From Dioscorea cayenensis subsp. rotundata (lineage: Eukaryota; Streptophyta; Magnoliopsida; Dioscoreales; Dioscoreaceae), in assembly GCF_009730915.1 (NCBI RefSeq), contig NC_052488.1, positions 19,462,305 through 19,526,304 on the forward strand: 64,000 nucleotides of DNA, given 5' to 3'. Below the pieces are notes generated by a model, which ran no database searches, was not told the origin of the DNA, and saw only the letters and a program-made list of their open reading frames with translations. Positions 23,761-34,318 of this stretch are shown piece by piece (position 1 is the first letter of the stretch; every line of letters starts with the position of its first letter). Both the position numbers and the translations under genes were made by a program.

Positions 23761-26504
23761 ATCTTGGTGAGGTCAAAGTCGTTTTATTACATGTCTAAAT
23801 GGAACCTTCTTGTACTGGTTACATTAATGACCTTACAAATTGATTTAATATTTGCCCCATCTTATAAACATAATATATTAAAGAAAAAATGATCCAAAAA
23901 TTTGTCATGCAACCTCTTTTAATTGTTTTGGACAACATAACAATTTATTAGTCAATTTTTTTTGGTTGGAATTGATTAATAAGTATACCGCTCAGGCGCT
24001 CACAATGTTGCAAACTCATTTAGTTTTTCAATTTGGATTCAAAATAGTAACAATTTGTGTTTTCCCCTCTCCCTCCACTTCAAATTTAGACCTATAATTT
24101 TTATTTTTTATTTTTCAAATACAACAAGTGCCTATACAGATTGTGACATGGAATATGCACAAGAGCAATAATAATTCATTCATATATTTTTATTGACTCG
24201 ATTTAAAAATTATGTTGCGCACTTCAAATCTAGACAATAAAAATTTCATAAATCAATTATATAATGAAACAAATACCACTGGACCAAACATTTTTGGTAA
24301 GGCTCTCAAAAATTTTAATTTATTATTATTATTATTATTATTTTACTTATAATATTTTTATATTCTAATCTATATAAATTTATTTGTTTTCACCTCTCTC
24401 TTAAAAATAAATAAATAAATTCATACAACAATATTATATATTTCTTCACATCAGTCTAGGAGCGAAAGTAAAGATATTAGTTTAATTTAAAAAAAAAACA
24501 AAATATCATATAATTTAGGAGTAAAAATATTTTTTTTATATATAAACCACACTGATTTCAACTATTAAATCTAAATAAATAAAAAATAATGTTAAATTAT
24601 AAAATTTTTTATAGTTATAATAACAAAATAAATCAAATCAAATCAAATAATAAATCAAGTAATATCTATGATAAATCAAACTTAATTTAACTTTCAAGAT
24701 AAATCAACTTGTTTTGAATTGAAAGGATCGACAAATGGTTTCATTAATTTCTTGATTTCCGTGAGTTTGTTCAAATGGACACATCCTTTATAAATGCCAA
24801 CGCCCCTTGTTCCATTTTTTTTTTTCAAAGAATAAAAAATAGTTAGGTGAAGGGTTTATTATTATTATTATTATTATTATTTAGGCAATGTACCGTATTT
24901 ATATAAAAACAATATTTGGTGTATAAGTCCGTTTAGTAAAGCATTTAATGTTGTCCTTCAAATATAGGTTTCATATTTCATGATAAATTAAAATTGATAT
25001 TTATTTCACATACAACAATGTTCCTTTCTTTCAATTTTTTTATTATTATATATGCCAATAATAATAGATAAATAAATAAATAAATAAATAATACAAATAT
25101 TATTGATTTCGGAAAAGAACTTTGACAATTTCACTCCATGTTGCTGTAACAAGAACTGTTTTTACAAGAATGCTTCGGGAATTGAATTCGGTGCATTTAT
25201 CATTACTCTATCTTTTATTATTGTGATGTTTGAGAGTTCAAAACTAAAAGCTAAAAAATTATATAAAAGTCTAAAACTTTGAATAAATTTTATACACAGT
25301 AGGTGAGGACAATGAATAAAAAATTAATGAAAAATAAATTGTTTTATCAAAGTACTTCCGTAATAAATAAAAAACTAGTATTTTTTTTTCAAACATGATG
25401 TCATAATTAAGCAATTATTTTAAACATTATTATTATGGGAGTCCATGAAGATGAAGATGGAGGAGGTTGGGAGATCCAATCTCTTTTCATGCATGGTGAA
25501 ATACATAAACAGTAACATATTTATTTTGTAAAAAAAATATAAAAATAAATAAATAAATACTAATAATAATATATAAAAACACAAAACATTTATATGGAAA
25601 ACCCAAAATGGGGAAAAGTAATTATGATAAAGAGGAGTATGTTATTTGGCCGTATTTAAAATTGATGACAATGGCGGCCACTTATTTTGTCAAAGTTATT
25701 TTTTTTATTGTAACAAAATTCTAAAATAAGTTTTACATTTTTACATAGATTTTATTACAAATCTAAGTTGACTTTTAATTAGATTTGAGTTTGTTGCTTC
25801 TTAGGTGCATTACAACCATTTAAATTCTTTGAAGAGGTCAAGATAGAGTTGCACCAGCTGTATTTACTACCACTGTAAATTATAAATTTTTTTCACAATT
25901 TAAAATATTACATAAGTCAAGTCAGAATTTTTTGATGGAGGATTGGGTTAAACAGAATTCAAAATTATAAACTCTAATAATAATTATTTAATGAAAAATT
26001 ACCGAAATTAAAAAAAATAATTAAAGGCAAAAGAAAAATGAAGAAGAGATGAAATAGTAGGAAGTGAGTAAATGAGAGAGAGGTATGATGATGGTTGAGT
26101 TACTAAGGGAGAGAGAGAGAGACTTGGGAGGGTGGAAAAGGGACAAAACAATGAATGGCAAGGTGCATTAAATTAAGTGAAATAAATGGGCAATTTAGAA
26201 CCCCCCTGGCCTCTATTAAATACATTGGGGGAGGTTGTGGTTGTTTTAAATTAGGCTTGTGGGATTTAAAAGTGGGTGTTGGAGTGCTTTAAAGTTGAGA
26301 CTTCTTTGCTCACCCAAAGTGGAAGTTGGAGTTATGGAACCCAATGCCACATTCAACCCCCCCTTCAACTATATGTACCCACTATTCTCACCGCCTTCCC
26401 TTCCTTAACTTGCACCTCCTTTTCCATATATATATATATATATATATAATATTATAAACAAATAAATACAATTTTAAATTTATCAATTAAACAACCAATA
26501 GTTA

Positions 26505-26737
26505 CAGTTGCAATAGTCAAACAATAAGATATTTGACTCTTATACAAGAGATTGAAGGTTCGACTCTCTTCCAATGTATGGTTGAGATATAATAAATGCT
26601 TGTGACTTTGTGTGGTGGTTGCAATAGTCAAACAATAAGGCATTTGACTCTTATACAGAAGATTGAGAGTTCGACTCTCTTCCAATGTAGTATGATTGAG
26701 ATATAATAAATGTTTTGACTTTTGTGTGGTAGTTTTT
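26505..26737 (+). mobile_element. tRNA-derived SINE-like dimer
   Basis: Two head-to-tail copies of about 115 bp. Each has a box A-like GCAATAGTCAAACAATAAG, an anticodon-arm-like TTTGACTCTTATAC and a strong box B (GGTTCGACTCTC near 26557, GAGTTCGACTCTC near 26667), then TTCCAATGTA and TTGAGATATAATAAATG. The loop order resembles a tRNA-Lys(CTT). The acceptor stem does not close, so it is not a working tRNA gene. Confidence 0.7.
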
Positions 26738-27336
26738 GTTCATATTATTAAAAAAAATTACTCTAACTCCGTTTTTTTTATCGGTCATAAATCCATGTTT
26801 TTTTTATCTGTCATTTTCTAACATTAAAAAATATTTATTTTTTTTTTCCAAAATTACTCTGAACACTCTATAATTTTTTTTTTTGAACTAAATATGAAAG
26901 AAAAATGTGAAGATATTAATTAGGAGTAATTTTGAAAAAATAACTAATTTTTTATTCAATTTTGTGAATAACTATGTTTTTTGGTACCTGAGATTTGGTT
27001 AACCACAACTAATAAAGAGAACGAAGGAAGTAAATAACTATTAATTATCATTTAAAATACAGAAAGTAGTTGTTAAAAAAGTGATTTTTAATTAAATATT
27101 TTGATTATCGTTAGTTTTGTTGCTAGTTAATGACGGGAACAAGAAACTAGAAAGCAGAAAAGGAAAGCATGAGAAACATGAGAGAATGGGAAAGGGATAC
27201 AAAGTCTATAAAAATTTAAAACAAAGTGAGGGTGGTGGTGACCAGAGCCCAATGTCCTTTCTAGAGCCCTGCTGCTCTATTAGATCCTTGCTTGCACTTC
27301 AGTGCACTTAAATAATCACCACCTAATAATCCTGCC

Positions 27337-27343
27337 TATATAA
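27337..27343 (+). promoter_or_regulatory. TATA box of the CFL1-like gene
   Basis: TATATAA lies about 94 bases before the ATG, followed by a pyrimidine-rich leader (CTCTCCTTCTCCTCCCC). Transcription would start near 27370. Confidence 0.7.
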
Positions 27344-27436
27344 GCTCTCCTTCTCCTCCCCTTTCAAAACAATATAACTCACATATCCCCAATTGAAAAT
27401 AAGTATTTATCTTTCCTTTTGTTTGTGTGTGTATCC

Positions 27437-28096
27437 ATGGTGTCCTTACAAGCAGCAGCTCTCAATCCAGGCCAAGTTTCAATGAAGAAGAGAAAGTGGC
27501 AAGCTGATAGAGAAGAAGAACAAGAAGAACATAGAGAACCAAAGAGAAAGGATGATATAGAGCTCAATCTTGAAACTCCTCTTCCTTTGGAATGGCAAAG
27601 ATGCTTAGATATCAAGGTATTAATTATATTTATATATTTATTTATTTTATCAATCAAGATTAATTTCCATGAATTATATATATATATATATATACATGAT
27701 TCATGCATGCAGTCTGGAGAAATACACTACTACAACACAAGGACAAAGATGAGGACATCTAAAGACCCAAGAGAGATCAGCACAGAGGCAGTGGTGAGTC
27801 TTGATCTTGAACTGAACCTTGCAAGCCATGCAAATGATCAACACAACAACAACAACAACAACAACAACAACATGAAGAAGATCAAGAAGAAAAATTCATT
27901 AGATTTGAGTTCAAATGATGAGAAGGAAAACGAGATGATCGCGGCCGTGTGCATGCGATGCCACATGCTAGTCATGATGTGCAAAGCATCTCCGGCCTGC
28001 CCGAACTGCAAGTTCCTGCATCCCCCTACTGATCGGAGCTCCCCGGCCTTCCTCAAGCCCGCGCTCAGCCTCAGACTCTTGTGCTGCAAGGATTAA
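27437..28096 (+). CDS. CFL1-like WW-domain protein
   Basis: Two exons, 27437-27616 and 27713-28096, join in phase to give 187 residues. A divergent WW domain spans the junction (LPLEWQRCLDIK, then SGEIHYYNTRTKMRTSKDPR): the first Trp and the Tyr pair are present, but the second Trp is replaced by Ser/Lys, as I recall for the CURLY FLAG LEAF1 group. Other features are an EAR-like ELNLET before it and LDLELNL after it (LxLxL repressor motifs), an Asn run at about 112-120, and a C-terminal AAVCMRCHMLVMMC...CPNC with paired cysteines suited to zinc. CFL1 proteins act in cuticle development and bind HD-ZIP IV factors (family knowledge). The role here is inferred; the family call is fairly firm. 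Confidence 0.85.
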   Translation: MVSLQAAALNPGQVSMKKRKWQADREEEQEEHREPKRKDDIELNLETPLPLEWQRCLDIKVLIIFIYLFILSIKINFHELYIYIYIHDSCMQSGEIHYYNTRTKMRTSKDPREISTEAVVSLDLELNLASHANDQHNNNNNNNNNMKKIKKKNSLDLSSNDEKENEMIAAVCMRCHMLVMMCKASPACPNCKFLHPPTDRSSPAFLKPALSLRLLCCKD

Positions 28097-28989
28097 ATCA
28101 ACTCTCATGAAAATTCATATATGAATTCATGTACATACACAAGAACATTTATATAAATATATAAATATATATATGTTTGCACTTTAATTATCAAGAGTGT
28201 GTTTGTGTTAATTAATTGCATGAAATCTTTGAAAGATGCATGGCAGGAAAAAGGATATATGATCAGAAGTAGATCAAACAAAGACAAATGAGATTGCAAA
28301 GAGAGATGGATGGGCATGAACATTATACATACATCCATGTCATGACATTAATATTGGGTAGTTAATTGCTAAAAAAAGGTAGGATTACAGCATGTTGGAA
28401 TTTAATATTTCTGATTGAATTAGGTGGTGCAAATTTAATTTAAGTGATGTTGGTTAAATGTCCAACTCCATCTCATTTATGTTCTATTGATGATTTAATT
28501 TTTTTTTTAGGTGCCGAACAAATGAGACTTGTGAGATTTAATGTACGTAGTTCCTGCATATATTCTTATCCTTGCCTTGAAATTTATGGTAAATTATAAT
28601 TATTAATTGAATTCAATGTTCCTAAACTTGTACTCTTATAAGAATATCTATATATATATATATATAATTATTATAGCCTGTAAACCCATATTTTCTTACA
28701 TATATACTTCACCAAAAGTCAATTTAATTTTTTTTTTTATGAAAAACTAATTAACATATCTATTTAATTATACAAATATAATTTTATATATAAAATTTGA
28801 ATGGGGGTATATTGGTACGGTAAAATAAAATAAAATAAAATGTTCAATAATATCCTAACTAGTTTTTGAAATAGGATTTCCCAAGAAATCTGCAGATAAG
28901 GAAAAGGTTAGGGGGCTAAATGCAAAACTTAAGACACTATATAAGCGATGAAATTTTAGAAAACCTGGAAAGAAAGAGAGAAGGGAGAG
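28097..28989. other. Intergenic, 3' UTR of the CFL-like gene then AT-rich spacer
   Basis: AT-rich, with (TA)n runs near 28150 and 28650 and an AAAAT pentamer run near 28825. No gene seen. The last 60 bases are the purine-rich leader of the next gene. Confidence 0.5.
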
Positions 28990-29390
28990 ATGGAGAAGGA
29001 GAGGAATGACGATGGGATAGCTCTCAGTCAAGGGATCGTGATCCGATGCTCCAAAACGGCGTTCATGCTCTCGTCGATGAGATCTTCCCTGCCAGACGGG
29101 CTCGCCGCAGAGAGGAACAATCTGGTGAGTGTTCTGGTGTTCTTATCTAATCCCAATTGAACCACATTTCTAGGGTTTCGATTTGTGACCTGATGAGAAG
29201 AAATTACCAGGAAATGGAGGGAATGCGGCGATCGATTGAGGAGTTGAAAGCAGCGCTGGCCGAGGAGAGATCGAAGAGGAGAGAATCGGCTGAATATGCC
29301 CGGTTGCTACTGACAATGCTCATCAATCTGGTGTTCACCATCGTGGCCTTCGCCATGCTTCTCACCTCGCTTTGGGTGAGATCGAAGTAG
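28990..29390 (+). CDS. Small coiled-coil protein with C-terminal membrane anchor, unknown function
   Basis: I do not recognise the family. Exon 28990-29124 ends at a good donor (CTG|GTGAGT). The next exon from 29211 after TTACCAG keeps frame and runs to TAG at 29390, giving 104 residues. Residues 46-72 form a charged helix (EELKAALAEERSKRRESAEY) likely to be a coiled coil. Residues 76-99 (LLTMLINLVFTIVAFAMLLT) form one hydrophobic segment followed by SLWVRSK, so the protein looks tail-anchored with its N-terminus in the cytosol. The 86-base intron is short but normal for plants; its acceptor lacks a strong pyrimidine tract, so the junction is the weak point. If the intron is retained, a shorter ORF from 29157 would encode the same C-terminus. 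Confidence 0.6.
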
Positions 29391-30088
29391 CTAGAATTCG
29401 AGGGTGGGTGTGCTTTTGTTCGCCATTTTTCTGTGAGTTTATGAGAACTTAATTTGAAACGTAAGCATTCGATTCGTTTTGAAAACTATGAATGTTCTCG
29501 AATTAATCCATTTCTATTTTGGCTTTATTTCTAATTTAATTGATGGTGTTTGTGATTTTTTAAGAAAATAATATAAGAATAATCTTTTTTTCTTTTTACT
29601 TTTCATCCCCTGAATTAAAATTTAAATAATTATTAGATATAATTTATTTTTTTAATCCTTTTGTCCAATTTGGATGATTTTTTTATAAAAAAAAAAAATA
29701 ATAATATATTTGTTATAAAAAAATTCATAAAAATAAAAGAGGGAAAATAATTAGTGAGTGGGGAGTAATTTCGCTATTTGTCAAGGTGTGCCGGTTAAAA
29801 ACCCATCATTCCTCAATTTATCCTGTTCCACTGTTCCATCCTCTGTGTACCATTATACCCGGAACAATCCTGTCCGTCCGATACTAATCACACGACGAAG
29901 AAGAAAGAAGCGATATCATCTTAAGCTCCTCCGCGGGACACTGTACCCTCACCATCCCTTTTATTTATATATATATCATTCCCGTTTCGCGCCGTTTGAA
30001 ACGAGAAAGAAAGAAAGAAAGAAAGAAGAGCTCGATCGATCGATCGAAATCAAGAAGCAAGAGTTTAGAGATCAGAGAAGACCTCTCA
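29391..30088. other. Intergenic and 5' leader of the next gene
   Basis: AT-rich until about 29760. A TATA-like ATTTATATATATA lies near 29962-29975. The leader then has a (GAAA)n run (30003-30026) and a GATC palindromic run (CTCGATCGATCGATCGA, near 30030-30046). Confidence 0.5.
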
Positions 30089-30571
30089 ATGGAGGAGCTG
30101 AAGAAGAGCTCGCCATCGCGCCTGTCGGAGCTCAGGCTGGAGAGCTCCTGGGCGGCGATCGAATTCTCCGACCCCTGCCCCTGCTGTGGCAGCAAGAAGC
30201 GCCGATGTCGCCAACCGCTCACCGGACCTCGAAAGAAGCTCCTGGTATTCGAAACCCCTTCACGGCCACAACTCTCTCCTCCCGATGCCGCCACGATTCA
30301 GCCGTCAACAATCAGCCCTTCGCCACCTGGATCCCAATCCCCGTGCTCCACCGCGCCGATCGCTCCCTTGGCGGTTGCAAAGCTCGCAATGAATGGAGAG
30401 AAGATGCTGGAGAGATCTGGGTCGAGCTCGGCGGAGCAGAAGACGGTGTCATCACTCTCGGAGGAGAGCAAGAAGGAGGAGAGCGTGACAGAGGAGCAGC
30501 TCTGCGACGAGATTTGGGTCTCCGTGCGTTGCCACTGCGGCATCGCCCGTGAGATCATTCTCCGTCGCTGA
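30089..30571 (+). CDS. Uncharacterised 160-residue protein with Cys cluster
   Basis: Single-exon ORF starting MEELKKSSPSRLSELRLE. I do not recognise it. Visible parts are a basic Cys motif near residues 30-41 (CPCCGSKKRRC), a Ser/Pro-rich middle (residues 55-90), a Ser/Glu-rich acidic stretch and a C-terminal IWVSVRCHCGIAREIILRR. G+C is far above the flanks, as expected of coding DNA, and the ATG follows a purine-rich leader downstream of a TATA-like box. A longer overlapping ORF in another frame (29758-30552) lacks these features and is probably not coding. A nuclear role is possible from the basic cluster but not shown. Confidence 0.6.
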   Translation: MEELKKSSPSRLSELRLESSWAAIEFSDPCPCCGSKKRRCRQPLTGPRKKLLVFETPSRPQLSPPDAATIQPSTISPSPPGSQSPCSTAPIAPLAVAKLAMNGEKMLERSGSSSAEQKTVSSLSEESKKEESVTEEQLCDEIWVSVRCHCGIAREIILRR

Positions 30572-33308
30572 AGATACTGTGTGCTTTCGTGCTTGCTTGA
30601 GAGATAAGTTTCTCTCTTTGTGTGTTTCTACTTTCTTGGTAGTGTTTTGAATCTATATAACAAAAGACTCATGAATCACTTGATTTCTAGTCACTAGTTT
30701 CATGGGTGATTGTGTAAATAGATTCCCAAAATAAGAATAAGTACTTGTGTCATTAGTTTGATCAAATGGAAAGCAAAAAGGAATTGAACTTGGTGTGATT
30801 TGATTTCTTTGTTCTTGGTTTACATTGACTTAACAATGTTTTCTCTAGATGTTTTGTTGTGTGTGTTAGTGTTTCAGATGAGACTAATAATTGAAGAGGC
30901 AAATGGTTACTGAAGGAAATAGTATTAGCTTATTAACATGTTAAGAGTGTCAATCCATTAACAATGTCCACATCCTAAGAAATATTTGGAACTTCTAACA
31001 CAATATAGAGAGAAGATGTTTCTGATATCATCAAAGAGATCAAAACTTGGATCAAGGTTCTTGACATGCATCAATCACTGGGGCAAAGTTGTGACAAAAT
31101 TTCACAAGCATTAAGTTCACTTGACGGTGGAAAAAAAAAAAAGAAAAAGAAAATTCAATATGCACCGGTGTTAAACTGTAACATTAATGTCTGCCGAAGA
31201 AACATAGGAAAACCTAACATACATTGCTCTTCTTGTCCTCGGTTTCTGATCAGATGGCAGATGTGCCCCAACAGCAACTCCATGGGATTGTAGTGCAAAT
31301 TCTAGCTTGTGCTTGAGCACAATACTGAGAACAGCTGCCTGGATTCATAAGATCATCAAAAGAGTTCAAAACTTAATCAGGCTTCTCAGCATGCATTAAT
31401 CACACCAAATTGCAGAGATTTAGTAAGTGATCAAGGTTGATAAGGAGAATAAAGGAGAAAAAATTCACGAGTGTCAGGCTATTTGCACATCCATAGCCAG
31501 AACACAAAGTGGGCAGCATTGAGAACAGAGAATGACATATTAACTTTAGCAAAATAGCCATCAGTCATCCATGTTTACCAAGTAGACGAAGTCCTTTGTA
31601 TTAGAAATCTTCTCCACAAGAACTGTGTTTCATGGTTAAAATCACTGCAGGTACTACATTTGGCCTTTACAAGAGAGCCTAATTCAGCAGAAGCCTAATA
31701 AAATCATTTCCAAAAGCAGAAGAATTAACGCTCCTGGTTAGATGGCCTCAATCATCCAAGCTACATGAAGCAACACTTGAGACCAACTAAAAGACGTTAT
31801 GGAAAGGACAAATGCACCTTTATTAGATGAGCTTTGGTGATTTTGGACCATAAAAATAAAAACAAAAGCATGCATTTAGATAGCTGAATTAGGAGAAACC
31901 CCTACTTTTAGTCTCTTACCATTATGCAGTCAGTTTTTAATGTTGATGTAGATCATTGGACTTGCATGACATTTGATGTATCATGCATATGTCAGCACTC
32001 ACGACATGTTATATGCCACTTGTCATGTGGTTTTAAACTTTTTTTTTTTTTAATAGGTTTTGGTGCCACATCAACAATTTTAAATTTATAAAAGAAATAA
32101 AAAATAAAGATAAAACCACATGACATGTGGCAACTGACATGGCATAGGTGTTAATATGTGCATGACATGTCAAATGCCATAGAAGCCTAGCGATCAACAT
32201 TAATAATGAAAATTGATAACATACTGTGGCGGACTAAAAGTGCACATTTTTCCTAGTATAGACTTAAATGACACACTTTTGAAGTGATCAAAATGACCAA
32301 AGAGCCTTATCTTGTGCGATTTGCCCCATTGAAAATCCAATCACTTTGGTCCACATATATGTTCACACCTCAACGAACATAGGTCTTCCACTGCAAGCCC
32401 TAAAATCAATACAATAAAAACTAATAAAAAAATCGCATTTCCCAATCACCAAGAACCATGACTGAGAGAGGGCCTTGAGACAAAAATCACTTCAGCATTA
32501 CTAGCTAGAACACAAACTAGGAAGCATCAAACAAAATGACATATTAACCCAACAAAATAATCACACACTTATTCATGTTAACCAAATTGACAAAGCACTT
32601 TGCAGTCTCTATGACCATAAGCACATATACTGGAAATCTGGGAAAATTGCTTTAGTAGTTAAAAAATCACCAGGAGTACAACCTTCATTTGCCCTACTAA
32701 GCGCTTAATTCACCCGTGCTGCTCATATAGTTATATAAGTGAAAATTGTCATCCAAAATAAGAAGAAACAACACTCTTATCCTAATGACAATACTTCAAA
32801 GTACATGGAGCATCACTTGTAGCTTGCTATAAGATGTTATTGAAAGATACACTGACAAGGAGTTCCTGAATGTGAATTTTGTTATATATATGTTCTCACC
32901 ACACTAAACAGGTCCTTGAATCCCACCATTAAAACCAACACAAGAACTCCAACAGACATCAATTCAAAAATTACATTCTCTACTCACCAAGAACACTAAC
33001 TCAAGATTAAAATGCTCAAAATCAAGTGTCACAAGTGCATCTTGAAACCCTAACTTCCTGGTTACCTCATAAGAAAGGCTTCCATTCATAGCTTCATAAA
33101 AATCTTATCGCAGTTTATACCATTTTTTGCTAAGACATTATATCAAACACCTACCAGACAAGAGTTTAAACATCTAAGCATTTAAATCAACATTGAGAAC
33201 TCATTAAAACAAAGATCAAAACCGTAATTATACTCATTTTAAATCCATTTTCATTAGAAATTGCAATCCAAGCTTGAAAATTTCAGTGAAACCCTAAAAC
33301 AAAATACC
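30572..33308. other. Intergenic, about 2.7 kb, with a foldback element
   Basis: It starts with the 3' UTR of the small + gene and ends with the 3' region of the minus-strand uL23m gene. The middle holds the foldback MITE at 31829-32306. No other gene or RNA is recognisable. Confidence 0.5.
31829..32306. mobile_element. Foldback MITE, 478 bp, arms near 240 bp
   Basis: The left arm begins GAGCTTTGGTGATTTTGG and the right arm ends CCAAAGAGCC. Reading both inward, the arms pair through CTACTTTTAGTC / GACTAAAAGTG, TTTTTAATGTTGAT / ATCAACATTAATAA, TGCATGACATTTGATG / GACATGTCAAATGCCAT and TGTCATGTGGTTTTA / TAAAACCACATGACA. Most of the element is one imperfect hairpin. Flanking duplications are not clear. 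Confidence 0.85.
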
Positions 33309-33866
33309 TCATTTCCACAGCTTCATGCTGCTCCACGGAAACCTCGCCTTCTCCTCCTTCGCCTCCTCTTCCTTCTTCTTATTATTCTTCATCTTCATCT
33401 TCATCTCCACGCTCCTACCCCCTCTCCGCCCACTAAATTCACCGTGATCCCTCTCAGCACGCTCATCAAGCCAATGAGTACTCACCTTCCCTTCCTCCAC
33501 AACACTCGCCTTTGCCTTCGCCTTCGCCGCGATCCTCTCCCTCTCCTCCTGAACCAACCCAACGGGGAACAACTCCGGCGAGATAGACAGCGGCGTTCGG
33601 AGAGTCACGTAGGCCTTCTTGTAGTCCGGCTTGGCAGCGAGGTAGGGACCACGGCGACGCTTCTTGCCCTCCATGTTGAGAGTGTGAACATCAGCGACAT
33701 CGAAGCCATAGAGGGATTCAAGGACGCGGCGGATCTCGATCTTGGACGCAGAGGGGATGGTCTTGAAGGCGATCTCGCGTATGGAATCGAAGGGCGGCGA
33801 CGGCATCAAGAGCTTCAGCGGGAGGTTGGCGAAGTGCACCACTCGGCGGCCGAGCCTGCTTCCCAT
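33309..33866 (-). CDS. Mitochondrial ribosomal protein uL23m
   Basis: Component of the large mitochondrial ribosomal subunit near the peptide exit tunnel. It is an intronless ORF of 185 residues starting MGSRLGRRVVHFANLPLKLL, followed by the L23 fold signature KIEIRRVLESLYGFDVADV and KKAYVTLRTPLSISPELFPV. This matches Arabidopsis At4g39880 closely from memory. An upstream in-frame Met exists at 33983 but adds non-conserved sequence, so the MGSRL start is preferred. The C-terminal 65 residues are Lys/Glu-rich (KMKMKNNKKKEEE), a tail not needed for the fold. A (GA)n tract sits immediately before the ATG. It is divergent with the copper chaperone gene 452 bases away. Confidence 0.93.
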   Translation of the reverse strand: MGSRLGRRVVHFANLPLKLLMPSPPFDSIREIAFKTIPSASKIEIRRVLESLYGFDVADVHTLNMEGKKRRRGPYLAAKPDYKKAYVTLRTPLSISPELFPVGLVQEERERIAAKAKAKASVVEEGKVSTHWLDERAERDHGEFSGRRGGRSVEMKMKMKNNKKKEEEAKEEKARFPWSSMKLWK

Positions 33867-33889
33867 CTCTCTCTCTCTCTCTCTCTCTG
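33867..33889. repeat. (CT)n tract just upstream of the uL23m ATG
   Basis: About 11 CT units on +, so the uL23m leader carries (GA)n ending directly at the start codon. Confidence 0.9.
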
Positions 33890-34318
33890 TGGCTGCGGCG
33901 GCGCTTCCTTCTGCTTCTAGCCTCGTTATCGGATCCGGAATTCGGGTCGGATCTTGGAGATGGACTTTTAAGTCCGATAACACACATTCATATATACCCC
34001 TGTTAAAGTGTGTATTTGCATGTCTACTTCAAAATATACAAACCCTATACTGAAAATTCAGCAATTTTTTAGAGAAAAAAAAATAGCGAGGTTTTTTTTA
34101 TAACGATTCGTAAAATCATGTTATAGATGGGGGCCGGGGGTGAAATAAAAATGAGAAAACATATTCTTTTCAAACCCTTAAAAATAGGGAAATTATTATC
34201 GTTATTTTCGGAGAATTTTATTAGCATTTTCTTCGAGGACTAGTTTGTAAAAATCATGGCTTGTGCGTACAAATAAGCTGCCTTAGCCGACTGCAGCATT
34301 GGACTCCAAATTGGGAAA
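33867..34318. promoter_or_regulatory. Short divergent promoter region shared by uL23m and the copper chaperone
   Basis: Only 452 bases separate the two start codons, on opposite strands. The uL23m side has (CT)n at 33867-33889 and a GC-rich stretch to 33960. The chaperone side is AT-rich with a GC island (GGGGGCCGGGGG near 34130). No TATA box is obvious. Confidence 0.6.

Larger units (their letters stand above)
20688..27436. other. Long AT-rich spacer between the PPR and CFL-like genes
   Basis: About 6.7 kb with no credible coding region. It holds the hAT MITE (23200-23760), the tRNA-like SINE dimer (about 26505-26737), ATT/TTA microsatellites (24325, 24857), an (AT)n run near 26425-26448 and a short GA run near 26110. 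The last 150 bases are the promoter of the CFL1-like gene. Confidence 0.6.

Noticed and set aside
26505-26700. Possible tRNA-Lys gene
   Set aside because: Box A is weak and the acceptor and D stems do not pair; a SINE-like relic is more likely.
29758-30552. 264-codon ORF overlapping the 160-residue gene
   Set aside because: It starts in AT-rich promoter-like DNA containing the TATA-like box, shows no domain, and lies out of frame with the more protein-like MEELKK ORF.
33923-33983. Upstream start for uL23m adding about 39 residues
   Set aside because: The MGSRLGRRV start is the conserved family N-terminus, and the extension crosses the (GA)n leader.
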